Shown here one piece after another: positions 34,061-44,552 of a stretch of 64,000 nucleotides of DNA. Source of the stretch: Adiantum capillus-veneris (taxonomy: Eukaryota > Streptophyta > Polypodiopsida > Polypodiales > Pteridaceae); the NCBI GenBank assembly GCA_014529385.2, contig CM043964.1:102380087-102444086 (forward strand), read 5' to 3'. Within the stretch, counting starts at the first letter, position 1, and each line of letters starts with the position of its first letter. The translations under genes were made by a program, and so were the position numbers. The notes beneath the pieces were generated by a model. That model searched no databases. It was not told where the DNA came from and worked only from the letters and a program-made list of their open reading frames with translations.

Positions 34061-34472
34061 GGTTTTTTTTTTTTTGGGATTTTTTTTTTTGAAAAAGTAG
34101 ACTTTTAGTGTTTGTAGGTTTAAAAATTTGTCAAAAAATGATTTTTTGATGTGTATTTATGTTGGGAGGGAATTTTAAGTCAAAAATAAGTAAAAATAAC
34201 TTTTTTGAAAAAAAGTCAAATTTTGGCTTTTAGTGACCCACGTTTTTGCTGATGTGGCCACACCCCTTTACTCCCTTCACTTTCCAAAAGCTAGAGAGAG
34301 AAAGTGACCTCTTAGGTCCACATCCTACATGTGTCTAAAAAAAGGCTAGAAAAGTCTACTCAAAACTAGCTTCTTGAATGCCCTTGTCCCCTTAACCCTA
34401 CACAACATTAGCCTTAATCCCTAAAAATTAGGATTCCTTACAAGGCCCATGCAAGGTTCATATTTCTCATAA

Positions 34473-35820
34473 TGAAATTAAAAGGTTTCTTCATTTGAGA
34501 GATAATGCTCAAAGGCCGCCTAAAGATGCAGGGAACATAAGTTGTGGAAAGTTCTTGAGCTTGAAGAAAGTTTAAACTACACCTTTCAAAAGTATTACAA
34601 TCTTGGTCAATGCGTGACAGTGGATGAGCGCATCATACCTTCAAAGTGCAAGCTCAATCCAGCAGGGTTTACAATCCAAAGAAGCCTCACAAATTTGGCA
34701 TTCAGGTTTGGAACTTGTGCGACTCAGTCACGGGTTATAATTTTTCTTTTCAAATGTATGATAAAATGACATGCCTTGAGCTATCTTTTCATGTTGTTGC
34801 TAATCTTGTGAATTCATTGCCTTGAAAAGGGCACCATGTTTTCTTTGATCGTTTTTTCACATATGTGAAGCTCTTGGAGCACTTGTGTAGTGAAGGATAA
34901 GGCGGTACAGGTACGTATGTTTGCAACAGAAAATATTTCTTATCCAAAGAGATGTTGAACTTGGGAAGAAACCGCAAGGCACATGTAGTTTGCATATTGT
35001 AATAAGCAAGGTTTGGTTGCAAATTCTTGGATGGATAAGAAGGAAATTTATTTTGCATCTATTGTTTTGTTGTGCAAAGAGGTGAAGTTAAGCGGCTGGT
35101 TAGTGATGGTCGAAGGATGCTTGTGCCTTGCCCTGACATGCCTGTAAGATACAATGCTAGTAAGGCTGACTGTGATGTTTTTGATAGTATGGTTCTTGGA
35201 AGTGGGTACAACTTGCAAAGCACTATGCAGGGTTTCAAGTGGGTGCATGCAGGATATTGGGGTCTCACGGATTATGTTTTTACCAATTGTTGGATCATTT
35301 GGCAAGACATGTATGGCAAGAAGGATGTATCTGGATTCTCTTTTATGCTAAATTTGCATGATAAGCTTGTGAATAATGCATTCAAGCCATATGTTTGTAA
35401 GAGGCCAATGGTTCAAGATGCATATAATGGCCACTTCTTTGTGCGCATGCATCAAGTTGCAAGTAAGTTTTGTGTTGTATGCTCTACAAAGCGAAAGAAG
35501 CTTCTCTCTGAGCACAAGGATGTAGAGGGATCTAAACCATCCCAAACAAAGTGGGGTTGTGGCAAATGTAAAACAATGTGTGTTGATCCATGTTTCAAGG
35601 AGTACCATGCTAGAGCTCGTTGATTTCTTGTATGATGGCCGATCTAGAGTGACAAGAAGGAGAGTTGAGACTTTAATATGTAAGTTTTCATCCTCCTTGA
35701 ATGTTGTTTTATGTTTCTTTGACCTACATGAGAAATCGTGTGTTATGGATATGCTTTGTGTGTTTTGGTGCAGGACTTGCTGATGCAATGCGCTTGGATT
35801 TATCACCATTTTGGCATATG
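34473..35820 (+). pseudogene. PiggyBac-type transposase copy 1, catalytic and C-terminal part
   Basis: Blocks in order: RFLHLRDN (34484), LELEESLNYTFQKYYNLGQC then VTVDERIIPSK (first catalytic Asp, codon 34623-34625), HHVFFDRFFTY (second Asp, codon 34847-34849, in another frame), then an open frame 35072-35623 with RRMLVPCPDMPVRYN, KADCDVFDSMV (third Asp region), KWVHAGYWGLTDYVFTNCW and a Cys/His C-terminus (CVVC...CGKCKTMCVDPCFKEYH). This arrangement is the piggyBac DDD transposase plus its cysteine-rich domain. Frameshifts separate the blocks, so the copy is inactive. PiggyBac enzymes cut and paste at TTAA. Confidence 0.88.
35680..35773 (+). other. Predicted intron in piggyBac copy 1
   Basis: GTAAGT at 35680 and TTGGTGCAG ending at 35773 give a canonical 94-bp intron. 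Copy 2 keeps the equivalent at 37676-37772. Retaining both splice sites in two diverged copies supports its reality. Confidence 0.6.
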
Positions 35821-36166
35821 TGTCAGGCTGCTTTTTACTAGCTAGTCATGGACCTTGCTAGGTAATCATGTGTATTTTGCAATGATTATGTCTCCTCCTT
35901 CTTCTCTAAACTTGGCGGCATCTTCTTCGATACCCTTCAAAGTGGCATTCTCGCCAATCCCTCCCTTACCTTCCCCTTTTCTTTTGGCTCTCTCTCCGCA
36001 AGCTCTTCAAACTTGACCCCTTCTTTTTCTCCAATGTCTCTTCCCATTTTGCCCGCCATAGACAAACCTTTGGAATTCTATTAAACCTCATTAACTTTAA
36101 CTAGCCTCCATTTTGTACAACCTCGTTAACTTTAATATGCCTCCAATTTTGTACACCTATTAAGAA

Positions 36167-36190
36167 CCCCCCCCCCCCCCCCCCCCCCCC
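36167..36190. repeat. C24 homopolymer
   Basis: Twenty-four consecutive C between the two piggyBac copies. Confidence 0.9.
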
Positions 36191-36480
36191 TTTTTAGTAC
36201 CTCCGAAGAATTTGGGGAGTAACTCACCTTTAAAACTAGCCCTATCCTCCCTTGATTACAATACTTTGTATAGGTTTTTGAACCATGCCCCCCTATTTAT
36301 ATCCCCTCCCTCCACCAATGTTTTGAACCATTGATGAGCTAATCTAGAGAAACACGTTTGGTGTAAAATTGGTGTTACTACTACCGCAACCCCCACCTCT
36401 TGAAAACCTCTTCCCTTTTTTCTCCCTTTTGCAAGTCTCGCTCGCTACTATGAATTTCAATAGAATAATCTCATGCCAAT

Positions 36481-37889
36481 TTGAAAAGGGACACAAAGAA
36501 ATACAGAACCTCATGGAGTGATGTCTCCCAATTCAACGTGTGAATGTCTATGCGCTTGCCGACATCACCTCTAAAATTAACACAAGTAAGAAACTCTTCC
36601 ATTATTGACAATACAAACATAATAGTTGAATGTGCTAGTCATGTTGTGATGCAAAACTATGAGATTTTGGGGAGTGAAGAGCCTCTTGACTTTGGGGAAG
36701 AATACTTGGAGATTCTACCTTATGTAAACACACTCGATGACTCAACTCAACCACAAGCTAGGAAGTGAGGGAGACCTCCAAAGTCCAGAAAGCGTGGTAG
36801 ACCAAAGGCCCCTTGCATGCATGGTAGTGGTCCTAGCATGCATGCAAATGGAACACCCACTAATCCATCACCCAAATCTAGTAGAAATCCGGGTAGACCT
36901 CACAGACAAAGACCAAAATATGCAGGAGGTGGACCTAGCACATCAGCTGACCCATTTGATGGAGATAATGATAATGATCATAGTGATGACGAGCATGCAT
37001 ATTAGGGGGAAGGACTAGAATGTGGTGATAATGAGGTGCTAGAGGTTGAAGGGCCCATTCTTGATGATTCACTAGATGATGATTGTGAATTTGTTGATGT
37101 TGTTCCCCCCGAGTGGAAGAGTGGAGATAATGTGGAGTTTGAACCTTCAGGTACATTTTGGCATCTCCCTCCTTTCAATGGACTAAAAGAGACTAATTTA
37201 GGGCATTTGCCTCGTGAATTTTGTGAGTTTCATTTGTTTTTGTTGCTATTTCCACTTGATTTGATTGATCATATAATCAATGAGACAAACATGTATGCTA
37301 AAAAGGAAAGGTAAAGGTGTGCAAGCTTGTGAGACTCTATGTGAAGGTGGAAACCTCTTGATCGTCACTCTGGGCCTACGATTTTTGGGTGTTGCTTTGG
37401 GCAAGGCCCTTCATTACATGCCTAGCAAGGGTCACTACTGGAAAGATGATGTAAGAGGCTCTTTGGTTTTTCCTAATTTTGGTGAAAAAATGAGTCAAAC
37501 ATCATTTCAGCAAAATAAAAGGTTTCTTCATTTGAGAGATAATTCTCAAAGGTTGCCTAAGGATGCAGGGAACATAAGTTGTGGCAAGTTCTTAATCTTG
37601 AATAAAGGTTAAACTACACCTTTCAAAAGTATTACAATCTTGGTCAATGCATGACAGTGGATGAGACTTTAATATGTAAGTTTCCATCCTCCTTGAATGT
37701 TTTTTTATGTTTCCTTTTACCTACATGAGCAATTATGTGTTATGGATATGCTTTGTGTGTTTTGGTGTGCAGGACTTGTTGATGCAATGCACGCGGTTTC
37801 ACCTTGTGGCATATGTGTCAGGCTCCCTTTTTACCAGCTAGTCATGGACCTTGCTAGGTAATCATGTGTATTTTGCATTGATTATGTCT
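36481..37889 (+). pseudogene. PiggyBac-type transposase copy 2, catalytic core deleted
   Basis: The same direct orientation as copy 1 and homologous from 36481 to 37889. The N-terminal frame (36544 onward) has stops at 36766 and 37003 and includes the AT hooks (GRPPKSRKRGRPK, about 36769-36810), FWHLPPFN, FHLFLLLFPLDLIDHIINETNMYA, ALHYMPSKGHYWKDDVRGS and RFLHLRDN. At 37665, just after GTGGATGAG (the first catalytic Asp codon), it jumps to 'actttaatatgtaag', skipping the equivalent of copy 1 34629-35669. The break points share TGAG. About 1.04 kb with the second and third Asp and the Cys-rich domain is therefore lost. Confidence 0.85.
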
Positions 37890-40800
37890 CAACTTGCTAT
37901 CAATTTGGAATAGGTGTTTTTGGTCTTATGGCTGTTACAATGTTGTAGTTTTAGATTATGGCTTTGTTCACAAGCTTTTGCTACCTATTATGTTTTCTAC
38001 TATTTGGCAGGATATGGTTGAAGCATTTGATATGATATTTTGGTGATTGCAATGGGGAGAAGTCTATGCTCTTTTTGGGGTTGTTAGCTTCTCTATCTCA
38101 ACATTTTGAATTCATGATAAGTGAAGACTATAGTATCTCTTTTTTGGGTTGTGTAGCAGCTACTCCATCTCTTGTAGTAGTAGCATTTCAGTAGTTCTTG
38201 TTTTACAAGATTTTTGCATATTGTGGATATATATGACATAACATGGAGGTTTATGGCTGATCACAATAGCCGAACATTTGTGTTATATGTATGGTAGATA
38301 TACAATGGTAGTCAAGTGGTTTCTACCATGTGATTTTGGTGGCACCCAGGTGATTTTCAAATGCTTGGAGTGGCATCTAGGTGGCATATTTGTATGGCAA
38401 GTGCACAATAGATTTTGTTTCCTTATGGTTTGTAGATTATGTATGGCATAGTGTGGTTATGACTTATTTTCCAATTATGGTGGTTTCATTTCTGGTTTAG
38501 CACAAGAGATTATGGTTTGCCTGGTGAGTTTAGGTTTGCTTGGCGAGTGTTTTGATTTGCTTGGAAAGTGCCTATTGGCGAGTGTATGGTTTGCTCAAGT
38601 GGTTTCCCTTGCAATTGTATGGTGTATTGTGGCTACTTGAGGTTGTGATGCTATGTTGGTTTTCATTTTTTGGTTTGCTATAGGAGAGATTATGGTTTTC
38701 TTGGTGGGATTTTGTTGCATGGTGGGTGATTTGTTGCCTGGTGGCGGTGGCAAGTGTATGGTTTACCTGGTTGCATGTATGGTTTTCCTGGCAAGTGCAT
38801 GGCCTGGCGACAAGCATGGTTTTCTTGACAAGTTTATGGTTTTCTAGCCAATTGAACGGTTTGCATTTATGATATCATGCGGCTCGTAGACCTCTTTTTT
38901 GTCTTAGCCTGCATTCATATTGCAGACTATGGTGGATGATTCACCTTATGTATGGTGATTATGGTTCATACAGATCATGGTCTCTTTCTACTACTTTGGT
39001 CATTATCTCTTATTATGGAACTTCATGGTTGTCTTGCCCTATGATAATTTGTGGAAACATATGGAAAATTGTTATTGTTGTGTAAGGTTCATGGTTGTTT
39101 CTCTTTTTCCTTATGGTTATGGTCTTTTTATTTATCGTTTATGACTCTATAATTATGGCATATTATAAATTTTAGGGGGGATGTGGTAGTTTAGAATGAT
39201 TTGGGACTTATGGATTTGTAGTAGACTACTTGCATATGGATCAGTTAGCACATTGTCTATTTTCTTGGAATTGTTTCATGGCAGGTAGGTTGTAGTTATC
39301 AATCTTAATCACCAAACTCTTTTATGGTTGTAGATTCATCTTAATATGTTACACCTAGTGCCATTTCTATATGGGTAAACTATAGCATCCATATGCACTA
39401 CAAGGTGTGGGAGCAATTAGCTATTGGACGATGTTTTAAATGTTGGTATGCATAAACTAATCGTACTCATGGATGTTATATCCTTCTTTGCTATAAGGGA
39501 TGTGGTTTAAGAAGGAACTTCTTGTCCTCCCATGGCATGGTCTATTGTATAGCACTAAATTTTGCATTTGAAGTGCATTCTCATTGATGTTATACCCCTC
39601 ATAGTCAAAGCTTTTTGGCAATAAGTGGCTGCTAGACACATTTGTCTAGGAGTTATGGTATTCACACAATGCATTATGTAGCAAGTTGTCCACTGCTTTT
39701 GAAATTTGCAACCCTACATGTTGCTATACCCTAAATTGCCAAAATACATGCTAATTTCCACAAAAAAGTAGACCTTGTAAATGAATTTTTGGGGTTACAA
39801 CTACTCATCTATTTGAGATCTATACTATGATATTTTAGGAGAAATTTGGACTCAATTTTGGGCCCTGTAAGAAACGCCAACTCAACATAGAGAGAGGTAA
39901 TCCTGAAAAATACAAAAATAGTTTTTTGGAATTCTATTTCTCATAGTACAAACATAAAACTTTGCTTGATCACTTAAATGCATGCTCGTACAAAATGATT
40001 TTCGAGAGCGCAACTTAAGTGTACACAAAAATCCATGTCCGTGAATCTGAATGAGTGATGTGATGTGCGATGAGAGAAAACACATAAGAGATGTTTTCAA
40101 AATACAAAAAAAAACACCAGGCATGCATCCGAAACGTTCAAAAACCTTAGGATAGCACTTTAAAACATTGATATCCGACATATCTGGCTCAAGATACAAC
40201 CTTTTTAATCCTAGGGCCTCATGAGGTCAGAACCAAGCAAACAGAGGCCCCAGAGACCCCTCAATGGCCTCTATTTGCTTGGTTATGACTCCTTCATAGT
40301 CTTAAATAGTACCTATCAATGGCTATCAAGTATGACCCGTCAAATTTGAATTGCGAGTACCTCATAAAAAGGATGAGTTATGCTTGTGCGAGATAGCAAG
40401 AACGGGTCATAAAAAGGCGCTTGGTGCTTGTGCAAGATGTCACTATCAAGCACCTTGCTTTTTTGGTGACAATGACAATTTCACAAAAATGGTTTTCATG
40501 GACATTTTCAAAAATGAGAAAAAAGGCTTTTCTAGGTAACGTTAGCCTTCTTCCTATTGGTTAAGGATTATTCTCTCACTAGAGCTAAAAGGCCCAAAAA
40601 TGAGTCTATTTCTAACCTAATGATTTTCTAGAAATTTTTCAAAATGTGTAAACCAATTTTTATTTGGGAGACCCCAGTGGTGCACAAAGCTGCTTCCTTG
40701 TGTTTTTGTGATGTGCAAACATGCACCTACTTTGAGAGCTTACTACTTCCATGTCACTAATGTTTCGTGATCCTTTTTATAAATTTTCCTAAAGCATATG

Positions 40801-42132
40801 GTCTTGTTACTATGGTCAATGAAGGGTTTCAAACATGGAGCCCACTTTTAGGAGTGGCGTGTTTTTTCCTACACCCTAAAGAGGACACTTTTATGTCTTG
40901 TTAGGTTACCAACCTTGTCAAAGCCTTGGGAAGATAGTTGGCATAGGCTAGCATCTTGAGATGCTCAAACCTCTAGTCCTCGGTTCGCTACAACATATCA
41001 AAATGCACGCAAGAATAAAGGGCAATTGTTTGGCTGTATGAAGCATTTCAAAACGCCATGTGTGGTACATAGGAACTAACCAAGGGCTTCTCAAAACGCC
41101 ATCCAACATGGAAAAGAGTCATATGCATGAAAAGCAAGCTATAAATGAACAAAATCACTGGAGTTCCATTCTAGAGAATTGGTTACCAATTCTATATGTT
41201 GGGGTAAGCCTTAGCTTACACTCATAGTGTGAACACTCCCTAAAAAGACAAGCATGCACCTTAAATTGCATAGTCACATTTTTCTATGGAACCTACAAAG
41301 CTTCACACATGCCTCTTTCTTTATACCCACATGCTACAAAATAGCCACATGTTGTTAGGCCTAGCCCATATGCTATTTACCCTATTCCTCACATGTGGAA
41401 GAAAGCTGCCTTGCAGAAGACTATATAAAGAGCCTCTTGTACACAATATATCATGATGCATAATAAGAAGAATTACCTACTTTGCTATCCAAACTCGAAT
41501 AAATTCACTTTGTGTAATTAAGCGTAGTTATTATTATTTTTTTTAGCACCATAAATGGCTCTCATGTTTTCTCTTTAATTCAACACTAATAACACATAAA
41601 GTGGAGGCAAAGCAAGGTGTCGACTCTTTCTTGAGGTATCTATACATATATTTAAATCTCCATCTAGATTTAAAGAGAACGCTGAACCTCACTCTTGGTA
41701 AGACTCTCAAGATCAAAGCTCATCAAGAAAGAAAGCCAGTGGGGGTGACTTTTTCAACGGTTTGTTTGGAGCATTGGGTACATCAACAATACATAGTTCA
41801 AAAAGCTATTTTTCCTTGTCAAATGTCATAGATTTATTCAAAGTTTGTCTGTTGTCAACACAATCACATGTTTTCAGTCAAAGCCTTCTTTTAGCTTATC
41901 AGTTGTCAGTTACTGCCATGTCAAAATTTGTACAGGTTATAGACAGTGCTACACATAAGTGGTAAGACCTCCCATTTAAGTTTGGTTTGAGTTCTTATTG
42001 TCTCACTCTCATTGTTGTCCCAGGGAAGTGCACACACACACCTATGTTGTTGTCAAGGGGGGCTTCTACGCATAGTTTTAGGTGATTGAACTTTGTCATG
42101 GTTTATACCAAGTCCATTGTCCGTGGTTTGGG
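37890..42132. other. No gene recognised
   Basis: AT-rich, with a decayed minisatellite of 'tatggttttcctggcaagtg'-like units at about 38510-38850. Frames such as 39882-40199 (minus), 40351-40539 and 41601-41965 show no domain. Near 42030-42130 the text leads into a copia polypurine tract, so the last part may be retroelement 3' sequence. Confidence 0.35.
38510..38850. repeat. Decayed ~20-25-bp minisatellite
   Basis: Phrases 'atggtttgcctggtgagt', 'tatggtttacctggttgca', 'tatggttttcctggcaagtg' and 'catggttttcttgacaagt' recur with variable spacing. Confidence 0.6.
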
Positions 42133-42144
42133 CTTGAGGGGGAA
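42133..42144 (+). promoter_or_regulatory. Copia polypurine tract
   Basis: CTTGAGGGGGAA directly before TTGTTGGG is the classic plant copia polypurine tract to 3' LTR junction. Confidence 0.75.
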
Positions 42145-42145
42145 T

Positions 42146-42315
42146 TGTTGGGTTTTCAAGCCCATTTAGTGCCCGTGGGAAAACACCCTTATGGAATGCA
42201 GAAATACCTCTAGTTTGCATGGAGCGTGCATGGCTAATTTTTAACTCTATATATGTAAAGGCTTTTTACAAATTAATACAAGCAGAAGCGTTATTTTTAT
42301 TTGGCGTCGATCTGT

Positions 42316-42349
<34 letters not shown>

Positions 42350-42370
42350 CATATTTTTATATTGTTGCAA
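42146..42370 (+). repeat. Copia LTR with (CT)n
   Basis: It starts TGTTGGGTTTTC after the polypurine tract. A TATA-like CTATATATG lies near 42246, and a CT run occupies 42318-42346. The right end is uncertain; a gag fragment follows 600 bp downstream, so this could be a 3' LTR shared with, or placed next to, another partial copy. Confidence 0.55.
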
Positions 42371-42959
42371 CCCATCTCCCATGGCTTCTCTTCATTGACA
42401 TCCACCATAGCCGTGACTTACAATAGGCACCAAACATTTCGGCCGTTGTTGGCCCCAAACTTGAGTAGCTATACATTGATGCACTAGTACATTCACCCAC
42501 TTGTAACACCTTCCCTAATGCCTCTTATTCTCTTCACCATGATGCACCATCCAATCTCAACACCTCTACCATACATATTCTCTATGCATGCATCAATACC
42601 AACTAGTGTGAAAGAACTAATCACGGAGAAAGCAAGCTCTAGGAAATCCCCTTGTCACATACTTGTAACATGAATTTCAATAGACCAAAATATATGTACT
42701 TGTGAGTAAAAGGGCAAAAGCATTGTGTGCATGTGAAAGGAGGACTACAAATTGCAAGTGCTAGGCTCATCTCAAGGTGTTATTGGTAGTGATATCTCTT
42801 AATGCTCCTTTGGTCTCATGGATAGCTTAAGAATTCCTTTCCTGTTGATTTTGCTTTGGTCTTTTCCTATTGTTGGTGTCATTATCACTATGGGTTGGGG
42901 TGGCACTTCATCCAGGGTTGTGGCAATCATGGTCTAGGAAATGGATGGTTAATTTAGTT

Positions 42960-43105
42960 AACATGTTTATCAATGATGCAATCAATGCTATTATCAATAA
43001 GAAATTGGATAAAACCAAATTCCATGCTTGGAAACTCAAAATGACCAATATTCAAATGGGAAAAGGTTATTGGGAGTACCGTGAAGGTGTTGGGATAAAG
43101 GCACA
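42960..43105 (+). pseudogene. gag: Copia gag fragment
   Basis: Reads INKKLDKTKFHAWKLKMTNI and then MGKGYWEYREG, the N-terminal copia gag motif (KLDGxNFxxWKxKMxxxL, then GYWEYIEG). The conserved Gly of LDG is Lys. Only about 50 residues are recognisable; the rest is missing. Confidence 0.8.
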
Positions 43106-44155
43106 TGTGCCTAGCCTAGTCATGTTTGACCGCCCACTTACTAACCTCACTTACTCACTAATTTGACCACTATTATTTGCTTATCATAATAGAGAATAAG
43201 AGGCTCACACACACACACACATAGTAGATAAGCTATAGTAGCTCTAGCCTCACCATGCCTTGCTCTCCTTTCCACACACATGCTCCCTATGCACTTCAAC
43301 TCGTATCGAAGATTGAGAAGTTTGGAGCAGTTTGGGGATATAGGCAATAAGCTATGATATATCATTTATTTTTTTTGTAGAAGGTCTCTTATGATTTTTG
43401 AGTCTTGCGCTCGTGAAGTGCATCTATTTCTTTATGGTCTACAACTTTCTCAAAGAAAAGTTCTGTCAAAATTGTCATTGATTTTGAGATTTTCTATGAA
43501 GATATCCCCTTGAGAAAACTAGATTTCAACTTCATTCTCACGAGAGGCACCCATTTTGATTTGGTTTACATTTTTGCAGAACAAAGTTTTTCAAAAACCT
43601 GACTGATTTTGAGATAATTCTTGACATTGCTCTCAACTATGCACATTTAGGGAGCATGTCAAAACTGATGCGTATGTTGTACACATTTTGAGAGTGGTGA
43701 CTCTCTTAGTTCCAATTGTAGAGACATTGTTAGTCTCTTGACAAAACTATATCCACTTTTTGATGCCTCTTTGATGTGCTCATGAGCATCTTGATGCAAT
43801 TGCTCATTGAGAGAGCTTTCATGTGTTGATGGCTCATGGATGCCAAAGTTGGTGTGGCTTGACACCTTTATGGTTTTGCTTCATATGCATGTGTGAGGCT
43901 TATGTGTGGCCCAAGTGGGAGCTAATTTGAGTCTCTTGAGAGACTTGGTTTGGTTATACTACTCGTATTTGTGCCTATTTGTGTGCATTGATCCATATAT
44001 TTATCTCACGTATATGTATGGATTTGTGGATACTACCACTATACAGGGTCATGGAATAAAATTCAGTATCACAATACATGTCTAATGTGTCAATTTTCAA
44101 TTTTTACAAGTTGTGTGCATTCCCCACGCCCATAGACATGTTGTGCATCACTAAG
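43106..44155. other. No gene recognised; retroelement-like leader text
   Basis: Contains a short CA run at 43207-43221. The stretch 43400-43760 loosely resembles 230-960 of the window ('ggtctacaacttt', 'ccaaaattg', 'gagacactgttag'-like phrases). Confidence 0.35.
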
Positions 44156-44552
44156 TCAAATTTGAAGTTGAAAACAAGCACTAAAGGGATTCAGACAAAT
44201 CCTCTTCTCTCTGCATCTTTCAAATACCATCTCCAAAAATAAAGGCATGTCTTCAAATGAGAATATTGTGAAGTCGTCCACAAAGATGGCTAAATACTTA
44301 TGCAAGAATACATTGAATATCTCCATCTTACACCTCTGAAACATAGCTACATAATTACATAATCCAAATGGCATAACCAGGTACATGAATGCTCCCCATT
44401 CAGTGATAAAGGTCGTTCAGCCCTATCCTCTAGCACTATCTTTAACGGATTGTACCCACTGTACCCATCTAAGAAGCTGTAAATTTCATGCCCAACTATC
44501 TCATCTAGGATCATGTCAGTAAGAGGTAGTGGTAACAAGTCCTTAACTATTG
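44156..44552 (-). pseudogene. Ty3/gypsy RT fragment, minus strand
   Basis: On the minus strand: ASAIVKDLLPLPLTDMILDE, HEIYSFLDGYSGYN, then after a frameshift YLVMPFGLCNYVAMFQRCKM and YLAIFVDDFTIFS (F-V-D-D active site), RCREKRICLNPF. These are consecutive gypsy RT blocks. The expected Asn-Ala-Pro of GLCNAP is changed. The upstream end of the frame fuses directly to PPR-like sequence. Confidence 0.9.

Larger units (their letters stand above)
29040..34472. mobile_element. ~5.43-kb terminal-inverted-repeat element nested in piggyBac copy 1
   Basis: Comparison with copy 2 (uninterrupted at about 37513) shows an insertion between 'catttcagca' and 'aaattaaaaggtttc'. The left end TTAGGAAAAATATGAACC and the reverse complement of the right end, TTATGAGAAATATGAACC, match at 15 of 18 positions. 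Looser similarity continues about 100 bp inward (for example 'gattaaagttaat' / 'gattaaggctaat'). No clear target-site duplication can be read. No transposase domain was recognised inside, so it may be non-autonomous. It carries three hairpins, a G30 run and a homopurine tract. Confidence 0.75.

Noticed and set aside
42146-43105. A single intact copia 5' end (LTR plus gag)
   Set aside because: The LTR is preceded by a polypurine tract, the mark of a 3' LTR, and no primer-binding site was found between it and the gag fragment, so the two may belong to different copies.
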